Shown here piece after piece: positions 8,113 through 17,010 of a DNA stretch of 64,000 bases; the stretch's first letter is position 1; each line of letters begins with the position of its first letter. Origin of the DNA: Thermoplasmata archaeon (lineage in GTDB: Archaea > Thermoplasmatota > Thermoplasmata > Thermoplasmatales > GCA-001856825); contig JAJYUV010000003.1 of the NCBI GenBank assembly GCA_021792355.1, positions 106,625 to 170,624 on the forward strand. The letters run 5' to 3'. The position numbers and the translations under genes are program-made. The notes under the pieces are model-generated. The model worked only from the letters and a program-made list of their open reading frames with translations. It made no database searches and was not told where the DNA came from.

Positions 8113-8325
8113 TTCCAGTTTTTGTGATACTCTCTCTAAATAAAGGATAGACTCAAGGAATTCGTTAAGCGTCTTTCTGACGTCGTTAGTTTCTCCGTTG
8201 ACAGTACAACTGTACCCGTTTTTAGTTTTCTTGCAACCTATGTACTTCTTGTGGTCCTCGATGATTCCTTTGATGATGTTGTCAATATCCCTACCAGTTA
8301 TCTTTAGTTTCGCTTCAATCTGCAG
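8098..8325 (-). CDS. Pcc1-like KEOPS subunit, non-canonical start
   Basis: 75 codons from CTG at 8325 to TAG at 8098. It reads as a Pcc1-type protein: an N-terminal beta strand (QIEAKLKI), a helix, a second strand pair, and a C-terminal helix VRKTLNEFLESILYLERV that resembles the LRAxxNSxLRWL region of Pcc1. Pcc1 is the small dimerising subunit of KEOPS, which makes t6A37 in tRNAs. No ATG, GTG or TTG occurs in frame between the upstream stop and residue 60, so initiation must be at CTG (8334 or 8325) or ATT (8319), perhaps coupled to the upstream gene, whose TGA lies inside this start region. The 3' end overlaps tRNA-Arg by 15 nt. Confidence 0.6.
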   Translation of the reverse strand: MQIEAKLKITGRDIDNIIKGIIEDHKKYIGCKKTKNGYSCTVNGETNDVRKTLNEFLESILYLERVSQKLEARVG

Positions 8326-9277
8326 GCTTCCCAGCTCCTATAACTCTTGGGGTTGAATTCAGGGAAGTTATTGAGAAAATTACGTCCATTTTTGGAACCT
8401 TTCTGTCAACATCTATTAAGAACCTTCCTTCGGAGATGTCAGAAATTTCCGCATTTACGTTGTTGAATAGGTAATTGAGCTGAATCTTTTCTCCCACCGA
8501 GGGGACAACCTTGACAGTGGGATTTGTTCTGACCTGGAGTTGTATGCTTTCGCTAAACTCCACACCCTCTTTTGAGTAGAGAATCGTTCCCTTCGGTACG
8601 TCGTCAACCTCCACATTCCTATAGGCCAGTCCTACTCTGGAGTACGGATCGGCGGTTTCCATATCCACGTCCATTATCTGAATGTTCTTGATATCTACTG
8701 TCTTTCCTGACGGATATGCTTTCATCACCATATGCTTCTTTATCTGCCCTCCAAGGACAAAGCCTAAACTTACCGTACCCACACCCTTTACCTGGAAACT
8801 CTGGTCCAGGACAACCATGTTCTCTGCCCTGCTCGAATCGATAGAAATCTGCGAGAATTTTTCGATGTCCTCGAAATTGGGTTTCATCTCATGGCATGCA
8901 ATTCCCATGCCAGTCGCTATCCTCTTCACCTGTTGAAAGATGGAATCATTGGCAATAATTCCAAGATTTTTTATATCATGGTAGTCGAGAGTAAGCAGGA
9001 ACTCCCCGACACTCTTATCAAGCTCGTTCACAGCCAAGATCGCTTTGTTCGCAACAGAAGCTGCATTCAGGAGCGTTTGGATTCTTTCCGGAAACTTGAA
9101 CGGGTACAGAAACGTGATTTCGTTTCCAGATATCTTGGTGTTGTAATACCTTATGTCAGTCTCAGATCCTTTCTTTGAAAGGCCCTTGAGAATTTCTTCG
9201 TCTCCATAGAACAGAATCGTCTGGTTCACGAGTTTAGAATTCTCTGCTTTTATAATAATGTTAGGAATACGGAACAA
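8315..9277 (-). CDS. EF-Tu domain-2-like protein lacking GTPase motifs
   Basis: 320 residues. The centre (about residues 160-240) is an EF-Tu/SelB domain-2 barrel: SFQVKGVGTVSLGFVLGGQI, then VDIKNIQIMDVDMETADPYSRVGLAY and the VPKGTIL strand. A third barrel follows. The N-terminal ~150 residues occupy the G-domain position but have no P-loop, DxxG or NKxD, so it cannot be a conventional GTPase. Similar degenerate SelB-like proteins are known in archaea. It may bind tRNA or the ribosome; partner unknown. It is directly upstream of, and overlaps, the Pcc1-like gene and tRNA-Arg, a translation-linked context. Confidence 0.7.
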   Translation of the reverse strand: MFRIPNIIIKAENSKLVNQTILFYGDEEILKGLSKKGSETDIRYYNTKISGNEITFLYPFKFPERIQTLLNAASVANKAILAVNELDKSVGEFLLTLDYHDIKNLGIIANDSIFQQVKRIATGMGIACHEMKPNFEDIEKFSQISIDSSRAENMVVLDQSFQVKGVGTVSLGFVLGGQIKKHMVMKAYPSGKTVDIKNIQIMDVDMETADPYSRVGLAYRNVEVDDVPKGTILYSKEGVEFSESIQLQVRTNPTVKVVPSVGEKIQLNYLFNNVNAEISDISEGRFLIDVDRKVPKMDVIFSITSLNSTPRVIGAGKPAD

Positions 9278-9368
9278 ACACCGAGACTTCGACTCTGGGT
9301 TGGATGTTATGATTGGTTATTTTATTAAAATTTTGGCAGAATCAACTGCATCTGAGCATCCCCCGAGA

Positions 9369-9725
9369 CTAACTCTTCCCTTCTTTGTCAACGACTGAAT
9401 GAACAAATTTAATTATCTCCTCGAAAGAGTTAATTGCGAATTCCATGTTCTTAACTTGATTCATCAGGTACTTCTTTCCTTCCCCGCTAATTTCATAGTA
9501 TTTTCTCCTGCCATCTTCCTCTCGCCCTGACTCGTTCGTAATCAGTCCCCTGATTTCCATGTTTTTCAGTATGGAATAAATCTCGCCATTTGACAATTTT
9601 TGGCCAATGCATCGGTCGATTTCTTTCTCTAGCTGGTACCCGTAGCTTGGCTCATTCCATAGACACTTTAGAATCACAAGAGAAATAATTCCCTTGAAGG
9701 TTCTTCCTCTACCTTCTTCTTTCAT
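9369..9725 (-). CDS. PadR-family transcriptional regulator
   Basis: 118 residues with the PadR signature: ILKCLWNEPSYGYQLEKEI at the N-terminus, SNGEIYSILKNMEIRGLI as the recognition helix and turn, and a wing REEDGRRKYYEISGEGKKYL, followed by a C-terminal dimerisation helix. It lies downstream of an ABC transporter pair in the same direction, the usual arrangement for PadR regulators of efflux pumps. A dyad overlaps its promoter and suggests autoregulation. Confidence 0.92.
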   Translation of the reverse strand: MKEEGRGRTFKGIISLVILKCLWNEPSYGYQLEKEIDRCIGQKLSNGEIYSILKNMEIRGLITNESGREEDGRRKYYEISGEGKKYLMNQVKNMEFAINSFEEIIKFVHSVVDKEGKS

Positions 9726-9732
9726 CTGACCT

Positions 9733-9754
9733 TACGACTCAATTGTCTGTCGTA
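9733..9754. promoter_or_regulatory. Candidate PadR operator
   Basis: Inverted repeat TACGAC-N10-GTCGTA lying 8 bp upstream of the padR start; its outer arm abuts a TATA-like CTTAAATA read toward the gene (plus-strand 9753-9760). Position between the TATA box and the start fits repression by the PadR dimer. Confidence 0.5.
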
Positions 9755-9786
9755 TTTAAGGATGAATATGATTCTTCTGTGACTGT

Positions 9787-10569
9787 TCATATTTCCCTCC
9801 ATCTGGAACGCCTAAGGGCTAAATAGGTCAGTGCAGCAGTGATTCCTAAGAGCACTATCCATGCTATCGCGAACCCGGAACTGCTGAGATTGTAGAATCC
9901 CGTTTGACTTTGTGCAATTTCTGAAGCATAGGTCGTAGGGGAGAGATAGGCCAGATACCTATAAGGGAATGGGATGTAGGTTATGGGGTAATAGACTGGT
10001 GGGATTGTTGTGAGCAAAGGTGAAAGAATTCCAGAAAAACCCCAGGACTGTATTATGTCCGAAGTGAATGTAGACAAGAAGAATCCCAGTGATATGGAAA
10101 ATGTGAATATTGTGGCCATATCCAGAAAGAGGACAAAACCCCCTACCAGAGTTACCTTTACAAATATTACGTTGAGCACGATTAGGAATGCTATGGTCGG
10201 AATTGAATATACGATCTCCGATATAGCCATTCCAATGATATAGACGAGTGAAGAAGTGGGTGAACTCACTATCATGTCCTGTAGTCTCATGTCGTTCTTG
10301 AGATGAGAAAGGTCTTGCTGCAATGAAGTCCCACTGGATACCATATTCATAATCAGCGCCCCAACTGCTGCCACAGGCAAGAGAGTCCCTCTACTTGCGA
10401 AGGTCACGACAGCCAGTATGGCCAAGGGGGCCAGCAGGGTGTTTATGAGCACGACTGGGTAGTTTATCATCGCATAGATAGAATTGACCAGTATGGAGGC
10501 CATTATCTGGCTACCAACTTTCCTCTTCATTCTCCTTTTCGTCCTCCTCGGTGCCAAGGTATTGTTCAA
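9787..10569 (-). CDS. ABC-2 type transporter permease
   Basis: 260 residues with six hydrophobic segments and a basic N-terminus, matching ABC-2 export permeases (drug/DrrB-like), including SPLLTTIPPVYYPITYIPFPYRYLAYL, the conserved loop before the fifth segment. The annotated start overlaps the upstream ATPase gene by 59 bp; a later ATG (codon 14 or 24) would reduce the overlap and is plausible. Works with the ATPase at 10511 to export an unknown substrate from the cytoplasm. Confidence 0.85.
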   Translation of the reverse strand: MNNTLAPRRTKRRMKRKVGSQIMASILVNSIYAMINYPVVLINTLLAPLAILAVVTFASRGTLLPVAAVGALIMNMVSSGTSLQQDLSHLKNDMRLQDMIVSSPTSSLVYIIGMAISEIVYSIPTIAFLIVLNVIFVKVTLVGGFVLFLDMATIFTFSISLGFFLSTFTSDIIQSWGFSGILSPLLTTIPPVYYPITYIPFPYRYLAYLSPTTYASEIAQSQTGFYNLSSSGFAIAWIVLLGITAALTYLALRRSRWREI

Positions 10570-11431
10570 AAATGTTGCTCAGGGAAGCCTCCTCCACTGT
10601 GAATTTCATCTTGTTTGTCACGAGATATGGTATCAGTCCGTAAATTCTGGATGCAGAGCCGTAGATGAATGTCTCCTTATCTGAGACGGGGTGGACCTGC
10701 ACGTCCGCTTCGTCTATCTTCAAATTCTGAGAATAGACCTTGAGTACGTAAGGGAGTTTCACCTTCGACCTGAGATCTTCGATTCCTCCTATGTCAACAA
10801 GCTTGCCCTTGTCAAGTATCATTATCTGATCTCCTAACGTTTCAGCCTCCTCTAGGTAATGGGTCGTCAGGATGATTAGTCTGTCTTTCTTCATTTTGGA
10901 GAGCAGCTGCCAGAGCTCCTTCCTTGACAGGTAATCGAGCCCCGTGGTTGGTTCATCCAAGAAGACGATAGGAGCTTCACTTGAAATCACGGTTGCAACC
11001 ATGAGTTTCCTTTTTTGACCGCCTGAGAGTTTTCGGCTCTTCTGTCCTTCCTTCCCCTCCAGACCTAGCTCTCTCAACGCCTCCTTTGCCTTCTCGTTTG
11101 ATTCACGATACGAATATCCCCTCCACATTAGGTACGAGCTAACGGTCTGAAGGGGTGTCAACCATGGAAGGGGTCTAGCTTCCTGAGGGACAACGGCAAT
11201 ATCCTGCCTGACCGATTCTGCGTCCTCGACAACGTCCATCTCGTTGATGAACCCCCTTCCAGACGTTGGCAGCAGTTCCGTAGACAAAATTCGTACGAAT
11301 GTTGTCTTCCCTGCACCGTTCCTACCTATCACGGAGAATATTCCATTCATGTTTATGTCTAGCGATAGACCTTCGAGCGCCTTGTACTTCTTCTCGTACG
11401 TCTTGGAAAGCTCCAACGTTCGGAGTCTCAT
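10511..11431 (-). CDS. ABC transporter ATP-binding protein (DrrA-like)
   Basis: 306 residues. Walker A GRNGAGKTT, Q-loop (VVPQEARPLPWLTP), signature LSGGQKRK, Walker B IVFLDEPTTGLD and H-loop LTTHYLEEAE are all present and intact. The C-terminal ~90 residues form an extension of the DrrA/CcmA type. It is the first gene of a unit with its permease and, after a gap, PadR. Likely drug or lipid export. Confidence 0.92.
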   Translation of the reverse strand: MRLRTLELSKTYEKKYKALEGLSLDINMNGIFSVIGRNGAGKTTFVRILSTELLPTSGRGFINEMDVVEDAESVRQDIAVVPQEARPLPWLTPLQTVSSYLMWRGYSYRESNEKAKEALRELGLEGKEGQKSRKLSGGQKRKLMVATVISSEAPIVFLDEPTTGLDYLSRKELWQLLSKMKKDRLIILTTHYLEEAETLGDQIMILDKGKLVDIGGIEDLRSKVKLPYVLKVYSQNLKIDEADVQVHPVSDKETFIYGSASRIYGLIPYLVTNKMKFTVEEASLSNIFEQYLGTEEDEKENEEESW

Positions 11432-11458
11432 ACAGTCCCTCTTAAATGAGCCTCACAT

Positions 11459-12328
11459 CTAGGGAGTTTCAGACTTCTTTGTCAGTCCTGGATAGACAAG
11501 AATCTTGTCAACTATACTTCTGAAACTCTTTGAGCTGTTACTCTCCGGGTGCGAAAGTACCATGGGAGTTCCATCATCCCCATCTTCCACTACTGAGGAT
11601 TCCATCGGTATTGACCCAAGGAAGTCTATTCCAAACTCCTTAGAAATTCTCTCTCCGGAACCTTTCTTGAAAATGTAGGTGATTTGACCGCAATGCGGGC
11701 ATATAAACCCGCTCATATTCTCAATTAGGCCCACCACAGGAGCATTGAGTTGTTTAGCGAAATTTATGGCCTTCTTCACATCAATCATTGCAACCTCTTG
11801 AGGCGTTCCGACGATAACAAAACCAGTCACCTTTGGGATGAGTTGAACAATGGATAGGGCTTCGTCTCCAGTTCCTGGGGGGAGATCGAATATCAGGAAG
11901 TCTAATTTTCCCCAGGCTATGTCTGTGATGAATTGCTCTATCATCTTGTGTTTCAATGCTCCCCTCCAGATCACAGGTGTATCCCTGGAAGGAAGGAAAT
12001 ATTCAATGGAAATCACTCTGAGATTATTACTGTATTTCACTGGTACTATTTTCTTGTTTTCGTCCATGACAGGTCTATCATCTATCAAGCCCAACATTTG
12101 AGGAATGTCCGGCCCGTGCATGTCCGCATCGACCAGTCCCACCTGATAGCCTCTCGATGAAAGTTCAACTGCCAGATTGGCAGAGACAGTGGATTTCCCG
12201 ACTCCCCCCTTCCCGCTCATCACCACCAATACATTACTGATGTTTTTGATATTCTCGTTCTCAGTGCTGATCTTGAAATCTACGGGATTCTTCGGAGAAG
12301 GTTGATTAACTTTTATAGTTCCAGGCAC
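11459..12328 (-). CDS. Mrp/ApbC-type iron-sulfur carrier ATPase
   Basis: 289 residues. The deviant Walker A MSGKGGVGKSTVSANLAVEL, the DADMHGPDIPQMLG motif, DLPPGTGDE and the C-terminal CPHCG pair of cysteines identify the Mrp/NBP35 family of SIMIBI P-loop ATPases. Homologues bind a bridging [4Fe-4S] cluster as a dimer and pass it to apoproteins. It lies just downstream of nothing obvious and 27 bp upstream of the ABC ATPase start, so cotranscription with the transporter is possible. Confidence 0.93.
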   Translation of the reverse strand: MPGTIKVNQPSPKNPVDFKISTENENIKNISNVLVVMSGKGGVGKSTVSANLAVELSSRGYQVGLVDADMHGPDIPQMLGLIDDRPVMDENKKIVPVKYSNNLRVISIEYFLPSRDTPVIWRGALKHKMIEQFITDIAWGKLDFLIFDLPPGTGDEALSIVQLIPKVTGFVIVGTPQEVAMIDVKKAINFAKQLNAPVVGLIENMSGFICPHCGQITYIFKKGSGERISKEFGIDFLGSIPMESSVVEDGDDGTPMVLSHPESNSSKSFRSIVDKILVYPGLTKKSETP

Positions 12329-12431
12329 AGTACCACCTTCTCCGTTATCTATACAACGAATAATAACCCTTCTTAGTCCGTTTCGAATTTTGTATCAAAT
12401 TCCTTTAATATGGATATATGATGTAAACAAA

Positions 12432-13898
12432 ATGAGGCACGCCCGTATAGCACTTCTCGTTGCACTATTCGTGCTACTCTCGAGTATGACTTACGGGATG
12501 GTCTCAGCAGATGACTCAAATGGTTCAAACGATATCTCCTCAAACGGCATCGCGAATTTTACAGTTCACGTCAATAACCAGAATGTGCTTGTATTCAGAT
12601 ACTTCAATGTCTCTGGTTCCTCGCTGTCGCTTAACCTTCCTGACTTAAACGAGAACAAGCTAGTGCCTCTGTTCTGGAGAGGGTCCGGAAATGTCACAAT
12701 CCTGCCTGCAATGTCTTTTTCTCAGGTTGGAAATTTCTCCAATCCCAGTTACGATTTCCAGTACCTATTCCTCTATCAGTCGAGCTATCTTGGAATTTTA
12801 CTAACAACAGGATCTATCTCTGAATCAGGTGGTGAAATATTTGTAAACAACCTGGTAGGAGCAGCCTATTTCACAATATATTTCATAAACTCACCTCTAT
12901 CTCAGTTTAATTTCACATCCAACAGCTTTCAGAGCAACGGTAATTCTTATTATGGGACATACTCTAGCTTTACATCATCCCCTGGTCTGATTAAGGACTA
13001 CTCTCTGATAAACAACCAGTCCTCTGTATCAGTAATCTCAAGTATTGCCTTGGGTGGGGATTCACTCCTTTCCTTCAATACGAGTGGCCTTGCGGTTCCA
13101 AACAAGTCTGGCGCGTTCGCATCAGACGGGCTCTTCCCACTACTCTATCTTGACTCTTTTAACAGTTCAGTAACCATAAGGCTGTCTGATGGCTTCCATT
13201 TTGGTACTCCCGAAGCCGAACAGGGAAACGGTGGAGGAGGCGAACAAGATCCATTCAATTCAGCAGGACTACCGTACGTTAACGAGCGAGTATTCAAGAT
13301 CATGAGCGGTTCCAGGACGTTGGGGTCCGTAGACGTATATGGACAAATGTCGATTAACAACACTACTCTGATCGTAAATTCCCCGGTCAGTTTTGTTGTC
13401 ATCAGATTCCTGCCTGCCTTCCAGTCCAGTACAGGAATCAATCACAGCAATGACGAACTTGGGAATGCAACGACTGAGATTTATCTAGATAACCAAGCCT
13501 ATTTTGTTCCATTTTCGCCAAACGTGACTGCACAGAATCTTTCATTCAAGCAAGGTACCTTGATATTTCAGTTTGTTCAGAACGGAACCCAGCAGTTTGT
13601 CATAGTGATTCAGGGTAATTTCAGTGTTTCAAACTTCGTCATTACCGGCAATGGCTCCAGTTATCCACACTATTCAATCTTACGTTCTGGCAACGAAACG
13701 ATAGTCACTTTTACCACTAATGGGACCGGTCAACGCAACCTAAGTCTATCTGTGACCCCGTTTCTAAGCACTAATGGAGGAGGGAAACAACTTCCCCTCA
13801 TGGCCCTCATAATATCGGTCACTGCACTTGTTACAGTAGCAGGGAGCCTTATAGCTTACTCCAGGAAGAGGTGGGAGAGAAATCTTGAAAAAGAATAA
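12432..13898 (+). CDS. Secreted, C-terminally anchored surface protein
   Basis: 488 residues from the ATG at 12432, chosen because it begins directly with basic residues and a signal peptide (ALLVALFVLLSSMTYGMVSA). A longer frame back to 12390 would bury the signal. The bulk is beta-rich with many Asn-x-Ser/Thr sites, and it ends in one transmembrane helix (LMALIISVTALVTVAGSLIAY) and a basic tail, so most of it faces outside. No known domain is recognised. Two genes follow closely (24 bp, then abutting), ending in Nep1. Confidence 0.75.
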   Translation: MRHARIALLVALFVLLSSMTYGMVSADDSNGSNDISSNGIANFTVHVNNQNVLVFRYFNVSGSSLSLNLPDLNENKLVPLFWRGSGNVTILPAMSFSQVGNFSNPSYDFQYLFLYQSSYLGILLTTGSISESGGEIFVNNLVGAAYFTIYFINSPLSQFNFTSNSFQSNGNSYYGTYSSFTSSPGLIKDYSLINNQSSVSVISSIALGGDSLLSFNTSGLAVPNKSGAFASDGLFPLLYLDSFNSSVTIRLSDGFHFGTPEAEQGNGGGGEQDPFNSAGLPYVNERVFKIMSGSRTLGSVDVYGQMSINNTTLIVNSPVSFVVIRFLPAFQSSTGINHSNDELGNATTEIYLDNQAYFVPFSPNVTAQNLSFKQGTLIFQFVQNGTQQFVIVIQGNFSVSNFVITGNGSSYPHYSILRSGNETIVTFTTNGTGQRNLSLSVTPFLSTNGGGKQLPLMALIISVTALVTVAGSLIAYSRKRWERNLEKE

Positions 13899-13921
13899 TT
13901 AGGTACTATTCCTGAGGTAGT

Positions 13922-14209
13922 ATGGATATTTACAAAATTCCCGTAGCAAAGAAGTCAGAAATGGAAAGGATTCTGGCCATGGACGAGATATTCAGACTTT
14001 CAATTACACTCAAAGACTCCTCCATACTTGGAGAGGAGGGTTACCAGTACTTGATACTTGAAGGGATTGAGGAACGTCTAAGGATAGCGAGGGCTGAGCT
14101 ATCGAAAATATCGGAAAAAATGGACGGTTCCAAGGCGAAAAAGGTCCAAGAGATAGTTGAAAAAGAGAGAGAAGCTGCAAACGAAAGCTTCGGCTCAATT
14201 TTTGGATAA
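13922..14209 (+). CDS. Small helical hypothetical protein
   Basis: 95 residues, helical, with a charged heptad-like stretch (ERLRIARAELSKISEKMDGSKAKKVQEIV cut into two helices). A good Shine-Dalgarno-like GAGGT lies 4 bases upstream of the ATG. Its stop is directly followed by the Nep1 start, so the two are translated as a unit. No family is recognised; a role in ribosome biogenesis is suggested only by the neighbour. Confidence 0.65.
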   Translation: MDIYKIPVAKKSEMERILAMDEIFRLSITLKDSSILGEEGYQYLILEGIEERLRIARAELSKISEKMDGSKAKKVQEIVEKEREAANESFGSIFG

Positions 14210-14812
14210 ATGTACATAATTCTCGCAGACGCTGAATTGGAACTCACGCCGGAGTTGTTGAAAGGGGATGTCGAAGTCCAGAACGTTCTTAAGGGACTCG
14301 GTAAGGAGAACAAACTCCTCGACAATTATCTGATGAACGCTGCCATAAATAGACATCTGAAAAGCCAGGCCAAGAGAATAGGGTTTCCGTCAATTGCTTA
14401 CTTCTTCTATCGGATGAATGAGGAATCGGTACTGAACGAATCAACTAGACTGGAATACGCAATCCACACAAAGCAGAATGTAATCATAGAAAAAGGTGAT
14501 CTGAAAGGAACGGGAGCTAGTTACGTGGAGTTTACCGAAAGGGTGGAAAAAATCTTGGAGAGCAAACCTAGGAAAATGAAGCTGGTAGATTACCTGGACA
14601 GTAAGGACATAACTGGAAATACCGTAGTCCTCCATCCAAGGGGAAGTATCGGTTTGGTGATGAACAATGAACTGAATTACATAATCGGGGGATTCCCAAC
14701 TGGAGACTTTTCTTCAGACCTAACTGGGCTCCGCAAGTTTGCAATCTACGACAAGGAAATTACGGTACCGGCCGTTTTGGAACTCCTGCATTTCAAGCTT
14801 TTTCGGTCATAA
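14210..14812 (+). CDS. nep1: Nep1/Emg1 rRNA pseudouridine N1-methyltransferase
   Basis: 200 residues. MYIILADAELELTPELL at the start and the cofactor-binding loop IIGGFPTGDFSSDL near the end are hallmarks of the SPOUT-class Nep1 family, which methylates N1 of a pseudouridine in small-subunit rRNA helix 35 and assists 30S assembly. LEYAIHTKQNVIIE matches the ‘IHTxxxxVIxI’ strand. The last 20 bp overlap the end of purD on the other strand. Confidence 0.88.
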   Translation: MYIILADAELELTPELLKGDVEVQNVLKGLGKENKLLDNYLMNAAINRHLKSQAKRIGFPSIAYFFYRMNEESVLNESTRLEYAIHTKQNVIIEKGDLKGTGASYVEFTERVEKILESKPRKMKLVDYLDSKDITGNTVVLHPRGSIGLVMNNELNYIIGGFPTGDFSSDLTGLRKFAIYDKEITVPAVLELLHFKLFRS

Positions 14813-16106
14813 TCTTTCTCATTGAATCCTTCTTGTTTTGTATCATTCTTCCTGTTCCAATATCGTTTCTCATTGAATACTCCCCCCTGAGTAGTAATTG
14901 AAGATCGTTAAAACGACTGGTTACTTCTTCCAGGTTCGCTCCCTCAGAGAGTAGTGCAAGCGATCTTGATCCTGTCTGTTTCAGTTTATGACTGGGCCCA
15001 CTTACGGATGCGAAATAGATCTTGAGCCCCTTAAGCAGAATTCTCTCTTCATCAATGCTTATTTCTGAAGGTATCGGGTTGCTTCCATATCCTTTTGGTA
15101 CAAGGTATCTCAGCACGTTTATCTTGTCTTTGAACTCCAGATCGGGGTTGCGATTGTGTAACATAGAAATTGCAACGTCCATCATCGAATTCTCCATCAG
15201 CGACAGAACGTTTATTGCCTCTGGGTCTCCCAGTCTTGCGTTTATCTCCAGAAGTTTTGGACCATCAGGAGTCGACATGAAACCTCCATAAATTGGACCG
15301 ACATATCTTGTCACAGTCTCAGAGAATTTTACCACCAATTGCTCCATTATTTTCTTAGCTTCCGTGACTGTTCCCGGTTCAATGAATGGCAGTCCTTTTT
15401 CAGAGAAACATATAGATCCCATCCCTCCAGTGTTTGGCCCCCTATCTTCCTCGTAAGCTCTCTTGTAGTCCTGGACAATTGGAAGAAAATAAATGCTGTT
15501 CCCGTTCACGAATGCCTGCAGACTGAACTCCTCTCCGATAACTTTCTTTTCCACTAGCACCCTGTCCCTTTTCGTCTTAAGGTAATTCTTAACTATCTTG
15601 ATTCCGTCATCCTTGGTACTGAAATGGACGCCCTGGACTACTACACCCTTTCCTCCTGTCAGGCCGTCTGGTTTTACTACAAAATCGTAGTCAATCCGAT
15701 TTATAAATCGTTCTGCCTCCCCAAAGTCTGAGAAGGAAGTACTCTCTATATCTCCTTCTATTCTTTTTTCCTTCATAAAATCCCTGCAGAACGATTTTGA
15801 TGTCTCTAGTCTTGCAGCGGAAGATGACGGGGCAAAAACTTTAAAATTGTTTTTCAGTAAAATATCGGAAACACCGTGCGCCAGTGGTGATTCCGGGCCA
15901 ATGAAAACATAATCTGGATCCACTCTTTGTGCATTTTCAAGAACGAAGTCTTTGTCGTTTTCATCTCCGGTGATGACCTTTCTCGCAATTCTGATCAGAC
16001 CTGGGTTCCTGCTGGGCGAAATAACGAATAGTTCAGCCCCAGACTTGACGATTGAAAGTCCGATTGCGTGTTCTCGTCCACCTCCCCCTATGAGTAGAGC
16101 TCTCAA
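14793..16106 (-). CDS. purD: Phosphoribosylamine-glycine ligase
   Basis: 437 residues, normal PurD length. Start MRALLIGGGGREHAIG, then FIGPESPLAHG, the ATP-grasp segment FVVKPDGLTGGKGVVVQ, EDRGPNTGGMGS and LEINARLGDPEA are all family-specific. It makes glycinamide ribonucleotide in purine synthesis. Its ATG overlaps the stop of the upstream scpB-like gene by 4 bp; no other pur gene is adjacent. Confidence 0.97.
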   Translation of the reverse strand: MRALLIGGGGREHAIGLSIVKSGAELFVISPSRNPGLIRIARKVITGDENDKDFVLENAQRVDPDYVFIGPESPLAHGVSDILLKNNFKVFAPSSSAARLETSKSFCRDFMKEKRIEGDIESTSFSDFGEAERFINRIDYDFVVKPDGLTGGKGVVVQGVHFSTKDDGIKIVKNYLKTKRDRVLVEKKVIGEEFSLQAFVNGNSIYFLPIVQDYKRAYEEDRGPNTGGMGSICFSEKGLPFIEPGTVTEAKKIMEQLVVKFSETVTRYVGPIYGGFMSTPDGPKLLEINARLGDPEAINVLSLMENSMMDVAISMLHNRNPDLEFKDKINVLRYLVPKGYGSNPIPSEISIDEERILLKGLKIYFASVSGPSHKLKQTGSRSLALLSEGANLEEVTSRFNDLQLLLRGEYSMRNDIGTGRMIQNKKDSMRKIMTEKA

Positions 16107-16618
16107 CTCGACACCTGGTCATCCTTTTTGATTTCTTCTGCCTTGTTTTCCTCCACCTTAACTCTCTCTTTTAACTCTTTTCCATATCTGGAGAAGAACG
16201 TTCTCGTAAGTTTGACTAGTCTTCTCCTTCCCTGAGGAATAATCTCTACCAGTCCCAGTTTGCCCAGGTGATCGAGTTCCTCCTCAGCCCTCTTTCCCCG
16301 AAGTCTCTCGATGTGAGAGATGTACGTCCTTCCCTTCCTGAAGAGAAGTCCGATGATCTCGAGCTCCCCCTTATTCATTTCACTTTCAGAATACTTGAAT
16401 GCAACTTCGCTGTACTTGTCCCTTACGCCTATCTTGTATTTCCTCCCGATCATTTTCAATTCAAGCGAGGTTTCTTCGTACCGCTTCTTAAGATTCCTCA
16501 GTGACTTGTTAACTGCCTTAAGATCTACAGAAAGAGCGGTTGAGATATCGTTTTTTGACATGGGAGAGACAGTTGCTATTAGAAGTGCCTCCATCCTATT
16601 CGAGACTTCGTCTTCCAT
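16103..16618 (-). CDS. scpB: ScpB-like condensin kleisin-associated protein
   Basis: 171 residues with the ScpB tandem winged-helix layout: RMEALLIATVSPMSKNDISTAL, then KKRYEETSLELKMIGRKYKI, and a second winged helix ending in LVEIIPQGRRRLVKLT. In bacteria and euryarchaea ScpB pairs with ScpA and SMC for chromosome condensation. The C-terminus is charged. A TATA-like AAATTTTATAATT about 25 bp upstream of the start suggests its own leaderless promoter downstream of the RNase P RNA gene. Confidence 0.82.
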   Translation of the reverse strand: MEDEVSNRMEALLIATVSPMSKNDISTALSVDLKAVNKSLRNLKKRYEETSLELKMIGRKYKIGVRDKYSEVAFKYSESEMNKGELEIIGLLFRKGRTYISHIERLRGKRAEEELDHLGKLGLVEIIPQGRRRLVKLTRTFFSRYGKELKERVKVEENKAEEIKKDDQVSS

Positions 16619-16696
16619 CTCCTAATAATGATATGAGGAATTATAAAATTTGCTTACGATTACGCAGATTTCCTTCTTACCTGCAGTTCAAAAGTA

Positions 16697-16996
16697 GAGG
16701 TTGTCCCGAGTAAGCCTCCTTCTGTTAGCCCTTTCGGGTTGATGGCATTTGACTAGTGCGCTCTACCCGTTCCTTTGATAGCTGTCATAGGAACCGCTTG
16801 AGTTTGCTCCATTCCCCTCCCCTCTGTCTCATCAAATTTTCGGGAACGTCCCCTTCTAAAGGTTCAACCTTAGCCGAAACTGTGTCATTTCTTTTGAGGA
16901 GAAGCAGGTCTCTCGACCAGGGTTTTACCCAGATTGCTACCTGGAGGGAGGACTTTCCTCACCATTTCTGGCGACGGCCATCCTGGGACTACCACT
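16697..16996 (-). ncRNA. rnpB: RNase P RNA
   Basis: About 300 nt on the minus strand. CR-I is present as GAGGAAAGTCC (plus-strand complement at 16949-16959), and the 3' conserved region reads ACAGAAGGAGGCTTAC (complement near 16710-16726). The termini pair as P1: GGTAGTCCC (16993-16985) with GGGACAACC (16707-16699). A TATA box lies about 26 bp upstream of the 5' end. Ribozyme subunit that removes tRNA 5' leaders. Ends are set from P1 and may be off by a few bases. A 138-codon ORF on the opposite strand is spurious. Confidence 0.93.
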
Positions 16997-17010
16997 TCCC
17001 CATCTTGTTT

